Assembly (NCBI RefSeq): GCF_026191185.1
Contig: NZ_JAPHOV010000001.1
Location: 677,001 to 741,000, forward strand
From: Legionella sp. PATHC032
GTDB taxonomy: Bacteria > Pseudomonadota > Gammaproteobacteria > Legionellales > Legionellaceae
Direction of reading: 5' to 3'
DNA length: 64,000 nt
A program made the position numbers and the translations under genes. The notes beneath the pieces are model-generated. The model was given only the letters and a program-made list of their open reading frames with translations. It ran no database searches and was not told the DNA's origin. Below, piece after piece: positions 10,266-22,600 of the stretch (its first letter is position 1; the number at the start of each line of letters is the position of its first letter).

Positions 10266-10306
10266 TTCTGATATCATTATGTACATAATGGTTGTTTATA
10301 TCAGAA
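10266..10306. promoter_or_regulatory. Nested palindromes at the wipB start
   Basis: A 9-bp inverted repeat (10266-10274 against 10298-10306) encloses a perfect 16-base palindrome (10275-10290, CATTATGTACATAATG). The outer arm ends four bases before the wipB ATG. This could be an operator for a dimeric regulator or an mRNA structure limiting translation. No strong Shine-Dalgarno sequence is present in this stretch. Confidence 0.45.
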
Positions 10307-10310
10307 ATAA

Positions 10311-11885
10311 ATGAAAACTCAGAGAATTATCCATCCCAATATTGATATTAGAAAGTTTCCTGAAGTAAATGCAGATTTTTCCATGACCGATATTAGCATG
10401 GGAGATTTGCATGCTAATGCCTTGCTTTTTCTCAATATCCTTGTTCGCCAGGGAATAATTGCTATTTCTCCCGAAAATTATGCCAAATTTTCTGAAATTT
10501 ATACTTTGCCAGAGCTTCAGGCAGATTATTGGGGGACAGAAGCACCTGTTTTTAGCGCTGAAAATAAAAAGGAGCGCCTGAAAGAAATCAAGGAACAATA
10601 TAATGAGTTAATTGCGCAAATCAAAATTATTAATACTAAAAAACTGGTTCGCTTGATAGGTGATGAATTAGTCGATCGCGGTGTTATTGATTATTTCATC
10701 TTAAAATTATTACAAGCTTTGCACGATCAAGGCGCTGATTTTGAAATATTACTATCAAATCATGGAATTGAGTTTGTCGAGGCCTGTGAACTATTCAAGG
10801 AAAATGGAAATAAATTAGTAGCAAAAAGATTAGGAAATATTCAGCATGGTAATTCGTTTCATGCTTTGCAAGAAGCAATAGCTGCTGGTGCGATTTCAAA
10901 TGAAGAAGTATTAAATATTTACCATCAAGTTTACAAAAGGCACTTGAAGATTATTTCTTACTCATTGGATCCAGAAGCAAATGAAATTAAAGTGTTTAGT
11001 CATGCTGGCATCGGTTTAAATCATATCCGAGGGCTCGCCCAAAAATTTAAAGTACCCTATTTAGAGGAGTCGGCTGTTGATTTGGCTAAAACAATTGATG
11101 CAATTAACAAAAAATTCGCAGAAAAAGCATCTACGGGAGAAATTCACACGCTTTATACCCATGACATGATGTATAGAGGTTATGCAGGTGAATATTTGAA
11201 TTCAACAGACGAAGTAGTTGCCGCAACGGTCTGGGGACGTGAATATGAGGATTTGATTCGAACGTCTAAAAAATTTAAAGTCACCTTTATTCATGGCCAC
11301 GATAGTTACGATCCTGAAAAGGTAGAACATGTCACTTTAAATAATCAACTAGGGCAATTCCAAAATAATGTAGGTGATTTATATCTGTATTCCACCAATG
11401 GCATGAGAGCGGTTCCAACACAATGTTTGAATCCAGATAAAAAAGTTCAGAGCCTAAGGGAAAAAAATCGACCAGATAAACCGAATGATTATGTTGTAAA
11501 AATCCATCATACAAAACCATCATTTTTTAAAACGACTCATCCCAAGATGACATTCCCGGACAGCTACAAACGAATATGGGATAGCACACCAGGACATTCC
11601 AATATAACCAAAATTAAGGCGTTACTTAAAGATTATACCAAGGAAGACAGTATTTTGGGTTCTTTCTGGGGATTAATATTCACATTGCACTGGGGAAGAC
11701 ATCATGTTAAATCCGTGCATCAGATTGCACAAACCCAATATACATCAGTAGAAGCTATTCTTTCGGATTTGAAAGCACTTAAGCCAAGAGCAGGTGGATC
11801 ACTGGATAAACGCATTAAGTTTATTGAGTCACAAATTATAACTCAGAGAGGTGATAATCCAGATTTACAATTCAATTTGAAATAG
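10311..11885 (+). CDS. wipB: Dot/Icm effector phosphatase WipB-like (PPP family)
   Basis: The protein has 524 residues. The N-terminal two thirds resemble a metallophosphatase of the PPP serine/threonine type with slightly altered signatures. GDLHAN (31-36) stands for GDxHG, GDELVDRG (117-124) for GDxVDRG, and SNHGIE (149-154) for GNHE. The metal ligands Asp32, His34, Asp118, Asn150 and later His residues are kept. L. pneumophila WipB is a described Dot/Icm effector with phosphatase activity that acts on host lysosomal nutrient sensing. The position directly after hslVU fits that gene. The C-terminal region after about residue 380 is less like phosphatases and may carry targeting and secretion signals. 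There is no signal peptide, as expected for a type IV substrate. Confidence 0.88.
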   Translation: MKTQRIIHPNIDIRKFPEVNADFSMTDISMGDLHANALLFLNILVRQGIIAISPENYAKFSEIYTLPELQADYWGTEAPVFSAENKKERLKEIKEQYNELIAQIKIINTKKLVRLIGDELVDRGVIDYFILKLLQALHDQGADFEILLSNHGIEFVEACELFKENGNKLVAKRLGNIQHGNSFHALQEAIAAGAISNEEVLNIYHQVYKRHLKIISYSLDPEANEIKVFSHAGIGLNHIRGLAQKFKVPYLEESAVDLAKTIDAINKKFAEKASTGEIHTLYTHDMMYRGYAGEYLNSTDEVVAATVWGREYEDLIRTSKKFKVTFIHGHDSYDPEKVEHVTLNNQLGQFQNNVGDLYLYSTNGMRAVPTQCLNPDKKVQSLREKNRPDKPNDYVVKIHHTKPSFFKTTHPKMTFPDSYKRIWDSTPGHSNITKIKALLKDYTKEDSILGSFWGLIFTLHWGRHHVKSVHQIAQTQYTSVEAILSDLKALKPRAGGSLDKRIKFIESQIITQRGDNPDLQFNLK

Positions 11886-12034
11886 TCTTTTTGTTTTGTC
11901 TTTTTCGCTTAAGTTATATTTATTTGATTTTTAAATGACAATATCATTCAGGTTTTTGAGACTTTATTTTTGTTATCCATTCGATTGCAGGGGTTATCTT
12001 GACCCCGGAATAAACCTGAAATCATTACATGTGG

Positions 12035-13273
12035 TTATTTAAGTACTGTTCCTGTTTTCTTGAATAATTCTTCCAAATTAATATCCAGGGATTTTTTCAA
12101 TTCTTCATTATGCCTCTTAAATGCGGCTCTCCATTGTTCCGCCAGAGACGCTTTGGAATATTGCAACTCTAGATGAGTTGGCAAGCGATAAGGTAATAAT
12201 TGAGTTAAATCATAAAGAGTAACGTGGCTGAGATCACGGCTTAACATGTAGTGCCCATCAGCGGTAGCATGGATCAGTTCATGATAAATCAGAGCATTGA
12301 TCATTTCATCCACATCCACAGCAAAAGGTTGTTTGCTGGCATCCACCAGATCATTAAAGCTTAATCCCTTTCCATGCTGTTGCGCTAACCATAACTGGTG
12401 CAACCAGAGCAACGCATGTGAAAAACCATCGAGGGACTTCCCTCCACGACGCTGATGGTGCACTGAAAAGGCATAACTGATTTCAGCGCCTAACAAAGTA
12501 ATAATCCACACCCAATAAACCCAAATAAAAAATATAGGTACTGTGGCAAATGCCCCATACAACAACGCATAGGTATTGTAGCGTATCAGGTAATAAGCAA
12601 ATGCATGTTTAGCTGATTCAAACAGGATTGCGGCAACCAATCCACCCCAAAAAGCATGACGGATTTTGACAGGACAATTGGGAACCACCACGTACAAAAA
12701 GGTAAAACCGATTAGTGAAAGAAAAAAAGGGGAATAGTGAAGAATAGTGTAAGGAGCTCGATGATCTGCCAATATTGGCATGGAGAATAAATAGGAGCTT
12801 GCTGCCAGGCTCAAACCTAATAAAACCGGGGCAAGAGAAATGATAGCCCAATAGAGTAAAAAGGCAGAAACACCATGCCGAGAGGAACTCACTCTCCAGA
12901 TTTTATTCATTGCTCGTTCAATAGTGAACATGACCAATAACGCAGTAAAAATTAGAAAGACTATACCCCAAATTGAGAGTTTTGATACTTGAGAGGTAAA
13001 CTGCTGCAAATAGCTTTGCACAATTTTACCTGTGGCCGGAACAAAATTGTCAAAAATAAAATTCTGTACCGGCTCCGCCAAACCTTGGAATACTGGAAAT
13101 GAAGAAAATATTGCCAAACCCACAGACATCAATGGCACGACTGCCAGTAAGCTTGTAAAGGCTAATGCCGAGGCAATATAGGTACAATCGTCTTGTATGA
13201 AATGTTGGATAACAAACCGAACAAAGCGATCGCAGGAGTAGAATTTAGTTTTTACTTTTTCTTTCCAATTCAT
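12035..13273 (-). CDS. YihY/BrkB family inner-membrane protein
   Basis: The 412-residue protein has about six hydrophobic helices in its first 280 residues and a soluble C-terminal region. The family pattern is clear: an N-terminal segment with CTYIASALAFTSLLAVVPL, a middle stretch GLVAAILFESAKHAFAYYL, and FATVPIFFIWVYWVWIITLLGAEISYAF. These proteins were once mislabelled ribonuclease BN (tRNA processing), which is not supported. Their function is unclear, and a transport or envelope role has been suggested. The C-terminal 130 residues look like a winged-helix-type domain and are longer than in minimal YihY proteins. It is transcribed divergently from rtxA across a 410-base spacer. Confidence 0.85.
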   Translation of the reverse strand: MNWKEKVKTKFYSCDRFVRFVIQHFIQDDCTYIASALAFTSLLAVVPLMSVGLAIFSSFPVFQGLAEPVQNFIFDNFVPATGKIVQSYLQQFTSQVSKLSIWGIVFLIFTALLVMFTIERAMNKIWRVSSSRHGVSAFLLYWAIISLAPVLLGLSLAASSYLFSMPILADHRAPYTILHYSPFFLSLIGFTFLYVVVPNCPVKIRHAFWGGLVAAILFESAKHAFAYYLIRYNTYALLYGAFATVPIFFIWVYWVWIITLLGAEISYAFSVHHQRRGGKSLDGFSHALLWLHQLWLAQQHGKGLSFNDLVDASKQPFAVDVDEMINALIYHELIHATADGHYMLSRDLSHVTLYDLTQLLPYRLPTHLELQYSKASLAEQWRAAFKRHNEELKKSLDINLEELFKKTGTVLK

Positions 13274-13683
13274 GGATTAAATACAAGATTTTTATTGTAT
13301 AACTATATCGTTTTATGCCCGTTTTTGTATAGTCAGGACTTACGTAAATACCAAATTCATTATCAAAAAAGTTTTTAATTTGGTCATTTAGGCTGTTTAA
13401 ATTCCCATGACAAATCAATTACATAAAAAGTTATGTATCTAATCATCTAATTTATCAATAATATAATATTCCTTTACAATTTTGTGATCATCCAAGTACT
13501 CTATCCAATCCAGGCAAGTCAATGTCATATCTCAAAACTGTTAAAGCAAAAAACCTATAAAAACAAGATATAATTATATCAATATGATTCAAATGTTTAC
13601 ATTTTTGTTACATTTGAACTACCAGGAAGCATAATCCTTGAACTATTATTAATATGAATAATAGTAAACTTTGAGGACAGGAC
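13274..13683. promoter_or_regulatory. Divergent spacer upstream of rtxA
   Basis: This 410-base, very AT-rich gap separates the divergent yihY-like gene and rtxA. It contains TATAAT-like elements around 13565-13580 and an 8-bp inverted repeat (13643-13650 against 13657-13664) about 20 bases before the ribosome-binding site GAGGACAGG of rtxA. No gene was found in it. Promoter positions are suggestions only. Confidence 0.45.
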
Positions 13684-16600
13684 ATGTTAGTAGAATCTGT
13701 TATCGGTATAGTGAGAGCCGTCAATGGATTACTTGAAAAAGTAAATGCGCAAGGACAGGCAAGCCTGGTAAAGTCAGGTGCTCGATTAGAGGAAGGGGAT
13801 GTACTTACTTTATTAAGTGGTCAGGCTTACATACAATTTATTCATGGATTTCCTGAAGCCCTAGCTTTGGGAAAACCGATCAAATTGGATGGTATTTCAC
13901 CCGCACTGCAAAATGGTGTGGAAGATTTAAATGAGCAACTGGTCCAGGAAGCGATAGCCAAAGGTATTGATCCTTCAGTCATACTTGATGTTCTCGGCTC
14001 AGCAGCAGCAGGTGCGGTAGCTGTTGGTTCAGGCGGCGATGCTTTTATTATCGATCCTTTGTTTGGTTTCGGACATGTCACAGCAGGATATCCTACCGGC
14101 CCTATTTCCTTTGCTTATGGGGCAGACACTCAGCAATTATTTTGGTTTGTGCCAGAAGAGACAGGGGTGATAGAATCTGAATTGACTCAAGAGCCTGAGT
14201 CTACTCCGCAAATTCCTCAATTCACCACAAATCAAGCAGTGCTAACAGTCTTTGAGGATGCATTGCCAAGCGGTATTCCTGATTCAGCAGGACAAGCAAG
14301 AACAGCAAGTTCTTCTCTAAGTGCTTTGCTGACCTCTTCACCAGACGTTGCTTCTTCCTTTGCTTTTAATAGTAATTCAAGTTCTCTTCCTACATTAAAA
14401 TCAGGTGGTATAGACCTTAGTTATGAGTTATCCGCTGATAAACGTACCTTAACCTTAAGAGAATCAAGCACTCAAGGGCCAGGGGCAGAGGTCATGAAAT
14501 TTGAGCTGACAGCCGATGGGCAGTTAACTCAAACATTAATGAATTCAATTGATCACCCAACAGCTGATAGCGATGACGGCGAATGGATGAGATTAGACCT
14601 TTCACCTTTAATTGATGTGACTTTCACAAGAACAAGTGATGGCACTGTTTTAGAGTCAAGAACACTGCCTGCTAATGCAGTTGTTGCAGGAATTCAAGAC
14701 GATGTTCCAATAGCAAGGGCTCAATTGACCAATAATGAAATCCTGCTGGATGAAACTATAGGAATGAAAGTCGGTGATGCTGATGCAGCTAATGACGATT
14801 TTAATCCAACAACTACAGTGGATCCTTTTAATAATATTTATGGTACACCCATAGGTTTGGTGCAAAATGCGAAACTCATTGATACTAGTGCTTCTGAAAT
14901 GGGGGGGGATTATAAAAATGCAACAATGGCCCATTTGTTAAAAATTACCAATGCGGTTTCAGGATTACAGACAACTGACGGCACTCCTATCAATCTCTTT
15001 TTGGAATCTAATGGTGATATTACGGGACGAGCAGGTGACATTGGTGCTCCTGCACTTTTTGCAATTCGCATGAATCCAAATACTGGTGCAATTAGCGTTG
15101 CACAGTATGGCCCAATTAAACAATTTGATACCAACAGCCATGATGAAGCAGTTGATTTAACAGGACGCATTTCAGCCGTCGTTACCGCCAAAGACAGTGA
15201 TGGTGACGAATCTAACGCAGAAATACCGATAGGACAACTGATTATTTTTGCCGACGACGGTCCGAGTGTGACGATGGCGGTGAGCGATAATAATGCGATC
15301 ACCTTGAACACCCAGGATGCGGAGACGATTGGTGTACTTTCTGACAGCGACAGCGCAAGCTTTGCGGCCGCCTTTGCAGTGACCCCGAATTACGGGGCCG
15401 ATGGTGCGGGTACGACGGTGACCACTTACGCCTTGAGTGTGTCCGCCCAAGGGGTGGATTCCGGCCTTGATAACAACGGCAACAACATCTACCTGTACAA
15501 CATCGCAGGTTCTGTGGTGGGTTCGACGTCAGCCACGCAGGCAGGCATTACCACAGGCAACACCATCTTTTCATTGGGTGTGAACAGCAGCAGCGGGGTG
15601 GTGACTTTAACGCAACATCAGGAAGTGGACCACGGTTTGCCGGGAGCCAGTTCCAATTACGCGGCTCAGGAAGCGATATTGAATACGGGCCTGGTCTTTT
15701 TGAACGCCACCGCAGTGACGACGGATGGGGATGGGGATACGGCGACCGCCAGTGCGTCCTTGGATTTGGGCGGCAATGTGAAGTTTGATGACGACGGTCC
15801 GAGCGTGACGATGGCGGTGAGCGATAATAATGCGATCACCTTGAACACCCAGGATGCCGATACGATTGGGGCAGCCAGTGACAGCGACAGCGCAAGCTTT
15901 GCGGCCGCCTTTGCAGTGACTCCGAATTACGGGGCCGATGGTGCGGGTACGACGGTGACCACTTACGCCTTGAGTGTGTCCGCCCAAGGGGTGGATTCAG
16001 GCCTTGATAACAACGGCAACAACATCTACCTGTACAACATCGCAGGTTCTGTGGTGGGTTCGACGTCAGCCACGCAGGCAGGCATTACCACAGGCAACAC
16101 CATCTTTTCATTGGGTGTGAACAGCAGCAGCGGGGTGGTGACTTTAACGCAACATCAGGAAGTGGACCACGGTTTGCCGGGAGCCAGTTCCAATTACGCG
16201 GCTCAGGAAGCGATATTGAATACGGGCCTGGTCTTTTTGAACGCCACCGCAGTGACGACGGATGGGGATGGGGATACGGCGACCGCCAGTGCGTCCTTGG
16301 ATTTGGGCGGCAATGTGAAGTTTGATGACGACGGTCCGAGCGTGACGATGGCGGTGAGCGATAATAATGCGATCACCTTGAACACCCAGGATGCCGATAC
16401 GATTGGGGCAGCCAGTGACAGCGACAGCGCAAGCTTTGCGGCCGCCTTTGCAGTGACTCCGAATTACGGGGCCGATGGTGCGGGTACGACGGTGACCACT
16501 TACGCCTTGAGTGTGTCCGCCCAAGGGGTGGATTCCGGCCTTGATAACAACGGCAACAACATCTACCTGTACAACATCGCAGGTTCTGTGGTGGGTTCGA

Positions 16601-19600
16601 CGTCAGCCACGCAGGCGGGCATTACCACAGGCAACACCATCTTTTCATTGGGTGTGAACAGCAGCAGTGGGGTGGTGACTTTAACGCAACATCAGGAAGT
16701 GGACCACGGTTTGCCGGGAGCCAGTTCCAATTACGCGGCTCAGGAAGCGATATTGAATACGGGCCTGGTCTTTTTGAACGCCACCGCAGTGACGACGGAT
16801 GGGGATGGGGATACGGCGACCGCCAGTGCGTCCTTGGATTTGGGCGGCAATGTGAAGTTTGATGACGACGGTCCGAGCGTGACGATGGCGGTGAGCGATA
16901 ATAATGCGATCACCTTGAACACCCAGGATGCCGATACGATTGGGGCAGCCAGTGACAGCGACAGCGCAAGCTTTGCGGCCGCCTTTGCAGTGACTCCGAA
17001 TTACGGGGCCGATGGTGCGGGTACGACGGTGACCACTTACGCCTTGAGTGTGTCCGCCCAAGGGGTGGATTCAGGCCTTGATAACAACGGCAACAACATC
17101 TACCTGTACAACATCGCAGGTTCTGTGGTGGGTTCGACGTCAGCCACGCAGGCGGGCATTACCACAGGCAACACCATCTTTTCATTGGGTGTGAACAGCA
17201 GCAGTGGGGTGGTGACTTTAACGCAACATCAGGAAGTGGACCACGGTTTGCCGGGAGCCAGTTCCAATTACGCGGCTCAGGAAGCGATATTGAATACGGG
17301 CCTGGTCTTTTTGAACGCCACCGCAGTGACGACGGATGGGGATGGGGATACGGCGACCGCCAGTGCGTCCTTGGATTTGGGCGGCAATGTGAAGTTTGAT
17401 GACGACGGTCCGAGCGTGACGATGGCGGTGAGCGATAATAATGCGATCACCTTGAACACCCAGGATGCCGATACGATTGGGGCAGCCAGTGACAGCGACA
17501 GCGCAAGCTTTGCGGCCGCCTTTGCAGTGACTCCGAATTACGGGGCCGATGGTGCGGGTACGACGGTGACCACCTACGCCTTGAGTGTGTCCGCCCAAGG
17601 GGTGGATTCCGGCCTTGATAACAACGGCAACAACATCTACCTGTACAACATCGCAGGTTCTGTGGTGGGTTCGACATCAGCCACGCAGGCGGGCATTACC
17701 ACAGGCAACACCATCTTTTCATTGGGTGTGAACAGCAGCAGTGGGGTGGTGACTTTAACGCAACATCAGGAAGTGGACCACGGTTTGCCGGGAGCCAGTT
17801 CCAATTACGCGGCTCAGGAAGCGATATTGAATACGGGCCTGGTCTTTTTGAACGCCACCGCAGTGACGACGGATGGGGATGGGGATACGGCGACCGCCAG
17901 TGCGTCCTTGGATTTGGGCGGCAATGTGAAGTTTGATGACGACGGTCCGAGCGTGACGATGGCGGTGAGCGATAATAATGCGATCACCTTGAACACCCAG
18001 GATGCCGATACGATTGGGGCAGCCAGTGACAGCGACAGCGCAAGCTTTGCGGCCGCCTTTGCAGTGACTCCGAATTACGGGGCCGATGGTGCGGGTACGA
18101 CGGTGACCACTTACGCCTTGAGTGTGTCCGCCCAAGGGGTGGATTCAGGCCTTGATAACAACGGCAACAACATCTACCTGTACAACATCGCAGGTTCTGT
18201 GGTGGGTTCGACATCAGCCACGCAGGCGGGCATTACCACAGGCAACACCATCTTTTCATTGGGTGTGAACAGCAGCAGCGGGGTGGTGACTTTAACGCAA
18301 CATCAGGAAGTGGACCACGGTTTGCCGGGAGCCAGTTCCAATTACGCGGCTCAGGAAGCGATATTGAATACGGGCCTGGTCTTTTTGAACGCCACCGCAG
18401 TGACGACGGATGGGGATGGGGATACGGCGACCGCCAGTGCGTCCTTGGATTTGGGCGGCAATGTGAAGTTTGATGACGACGGTCCGAGCGTGACGATGGC
18501 GGTGAGCGATAATAATGCGATCACCTTGAACACCCAGGATGCCGATACGATTGGGGCAGCCAGTGACAGCGACAGCGCAAGCTTTGCGGCCGCCTTTGCA
18601 GTGACTCCGAATTACGGGGCCGATGGTGCGGGTACGACGGTGACCACTTACGCCTTGAGTGTGTCCGCCCAAGGGGTGGATTCAGGCCTTGATAACAACG
18701 GCAACAACATCTACCTGTACAACATCGCAGGTTCTGTGGTGGGTTCGACGTCAGCCACGCAGGCAGGCATTACCACAGGCAACACCATCTTTTCATTGGG
18801 TGTGAACAGCAGCAGCGGGGTGGTGACTTTAACGCAACATCAGGAAGTGGACCACGGTTTGCCGGGAGCCAGTTCCAATTACGCGGCTCAGGAAGCGATA
18901 TTGAATACGGGCCTGGTCTTTTTGAACGCCACCGCAGTGACGACGGATGGGGATGGGGATACGGCGACCGCCAGTGCGTCCTTGGATTTGGGCGGCAATG
19001 TGAAGTTTGATGACGACGGTCCGAGCGTGACGATGGCGGTGAGCGATAATAATGCGATCACCTTGAACACCCAGGATGCCGATACGATTGGGGCAGCCAG
19101 TGACAGCGACAGCGCAAGCTTTGCGGCCGCCTTTGCAGTGACTCCGAATTACGGGGCCGATGGTGCGGGTACGACGGTGACCACTTACGCCTTGAGTGTG
19201 TCCGCCCAAGGGGTGGATTCAGGCCTTGATAACAACGGCAACAACATCTACCTGTACAACATCGCAGGTTCTGTGGTGGGTTCGACGTCAGCCACGCAGG
19301 CGGGCATTACCACAGGCAACACCATCTTTTCATTGGGTGTGAACAGCAGCAGTGGGGTGGTGACTTTAACGCAACATCAGGAAGTGGACCACGGTTTGCC
19401 GGGAGCCAGTTCCAATTACGCGGCTCAGGAAGCGATATTGAATACGGGCCTGGTCTTTTTGAACGCCACCGCAGTGACGACGGATGGGGATGGGGATACG
19501 GCGACCGCCAGTGCGTCCTTGGATTTGGGCGGCAATGTGAAGTTTGATGACGACGGTCCGAGCGTGACGATGGCGGTGAGCGATAATAATGCGATCACCT

Positions 19601-22600
19601 TGAACACCCAGGATGCCGATACGATTGGGGCAGCCAGTGACAGCGACAGCGCAAGCTTTGCGGCCGCCTTTGCAGTGACTCCGAATTACGGGGCCGATGG
19701 TGCGGGTACGACGGTGACCACTTACGCCTTGAGTGTGTCCGCCCAAGGGGTGGATTCCGGCCTTGATAACAACGGCAACAACATCTACCTGTACAACATC
19801 GCAGGTTCTGTGGTGGGTTCGACATCAGCCACGCAGGCGGGCATTACCACAGGCAACACCATCTTTTCATTGGGTGTGAACAGCAGCAGTGGGGTGGTGA
19901 CTTTAACGCAACATCAGGAAGTGGACCACGGTTTGCCGGGAGCCAGTTCCAATTACGCGGCTCAGGAAGCGATATTGAATACGGGCCTGGTCTTTTTGAA
20001 CGCCACCGCAGTGACGACGGATGGGGATGGGGATACGGCGACCGCCAGTGCGTCCTTGGATTTGGGCGGCAATGTGAAGTTTGATGACGACGGTCCGAGC
20101 GTGACGATGGCGGTGAGCGATAATAATGCGATCACCTTGAACACCCAGGATGCCGATACGATTGGGGCAGCCAGTGACAGCGACAGCGCAAGCTTTGCGG
20201 CCGCCTTTGCAGTGACTCCGAATTACGGGGCCGATGGTGCGGGTACGACGGTGACCACTTACGCCTTGAGTGTGTCCGCCCAAGGGGTGGATTCAGGCCT
20301 TGATAACAACGGCAACAACATCTACCTGTACAACATCGCAGGTTCTGTGGTGGGTTCGACATCAGCCACGCAGGCGGGCATTACCACAGGCAACACCATC
20401 TTTTCATTGGGTGTGAACAGCAGCAGTGGGGTGGTGACTTTAACGCAACATCAGGAAGTGGACCACGGTTTGCCGGGAGCCAGTTCCAATTACGCGGCTC
20501 AGGAAGCGATATTGAATACGGGCCTGGTCTTTTTGAACGCCACCGCAGTGACGACGGATGGGGATGGGGATACGGCGACCGCCAGTGCGTCCTTGGATTT
20601 GGGCGGCAATGTGAAGTTTGATGACGACGGTCCGAGCGTGACGATGGCGGTGAGCGATAATAATGCGATCACCTTGAACACCCAGGATGCGGAGACGATT
20701 GGTGTACTTTCCGACAGCGACAGCGCAAGCTTTGCGGCCGCCTTTGCAGTGACCCCGAATTACGGGGCCGATGGTGCGGGCACGACGGTGACCACCTACG
20801 CCTTGAGTGTGTCCGCCCAAGGGGTGGATTCAGGCCTTGATAACAACGGCAACAACATCTACCTGTACAACATCGCAGGTTCTGTGGTGGGTTCGACATC
20901 AGCCACGCAGGCAGGCATTACCACAGGCAACACCATCTTTTCATTGGGTGTGAACAGCAGCAGTGGGGTGGTGACTTTAACGCAACATCAGGAAGTGGAC
21001 CACGGTTTGCCGGGAGCCAGTTCCAATTACGCGGCTCAGGAAGCGATATTGAATACGGGCCTGGTCTTTTTGAACGCCACCGCAGTGACGACGGATGGGG
21101 ATGGGGATACGGCGACCGCCAGTGCGTCCTTGGATTTGGGCGGCAATGTGAAGTTTGATGACGACGGTCCGAGCGTGACGATGGCGGTGAGCGATAATAA
21201 TGCGATCACCTTGAACACCCAGGATGCCGATACGATTGGGGCAGCCAGTGACAGCGACAGCGCAAGCTTTGCGGCCGCCTTTGCAGTGACTCCGAATTAC
21301 GGGGCCGATGGTGCGGGTACGACGGTGACCACTTACGCCTTGAGTGTGTCCGCCCAAGGGGTGGATTCAGGCCTTGATAACAACGGCAACAACATCTACC
21401 TGTACAACATAGCAGGTTCTGTGGTGGGTTCGACATCAGCCACGCAGGCGGGCATTACCACAGGCAACACCATCTTTTCATTGGGTGTGAACAGCAGCAG
21501 TGGGGTGGTGACTTTAACGCAACATCAGGAAGTGGACCACGGTTTGCCGGGAGCCAGTTCCAATTACGCGGCTCAGGAAGCGATATTGAATACGGGCCTG
21601 GTCTTTTTGAACGCCACCGCAGTGACGACGGATGGGGATGGGGATACGGCGACCGCCAGCGCGTCTTTGGATTTGGGCGGCAATGTGAAGTTTGATGACG
21701 ACGGTCCGAGCGTGACGATGGCGGTGAGCGATAATAATGCGATCACCTTGAACACCCAGGATGCGGAGACGATTGGTGTACTTTCCGACAGCGACAGCGC
21801 AAGCTTTGCGGCCGCCTTTGCAGTGACCCCGAATTACGGGGCCGATGGTGCGGGTACGACGGTGACCACCTACGCCTTGAGTGTGTCCGCCCAAGGGGTG
21901 GATTCCGGCCTTGATAACAACGGCAACAACATCTACCTGTACAACATCGCAGGTTCTGTGGTGGGTTCGACATCAGCCACGCAGGCAGGCATTACCACAG
22001 GCAACACCATCTTTTCATTGGGTGTGAACAGCAGCAGTGGGGTGGTGACTTTAACGCAACATCAGGAAGTGGACCACGGTTTGCCGGGAGCCAGTTCCAA
22101 TTACGCGGCTCAGGAAGCGATATTGAATACGGGCCTGGTCTTTTTGAACGCCACCGCAGTGACGACGGATGGGGATGGGGATACGGCGACCGCCAGTGCG
22201 TCCTTGGATTTGGGCGGCAATGTGAAGTTTGATGACGACGGTCCGAGCGTGACGATGGCGGTGAGCGATAATAATGCGATCACCTTGAACACCCAGGATG
22301 CGGAGACGATTGGTGTACTTTCCGACAGCGACAGCGCAAGCTTTGCGGCCGCCTTTGCAGTGACCCCGAATTACGGGGCCGATGGTGCGGGCACGACGGT
22401 GACCACCTACGCCTTGAGTGTGTCCGCCCAAGGGGTGGATTCAGGCCTTGATAACAACGGCAACAACATCTACCTGTACAACATCGCAGGTTCTGTGGTG
22501 GGTTCGACATCAGCCACGCAGGCAGGCATTACCACAGGCAACACCATCTTTTCATTGGGTGTGAACAGCAGCAGTGGGGTGGTGACTTTAACGCAACATC

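Noticed and set aside
12035-13273. Ribonuclease BN annotation for the YihY-like gene
   Set aside because: The family name comes from an old misassignment; the protein is a polytopic membrane protein with no nuclease motif.
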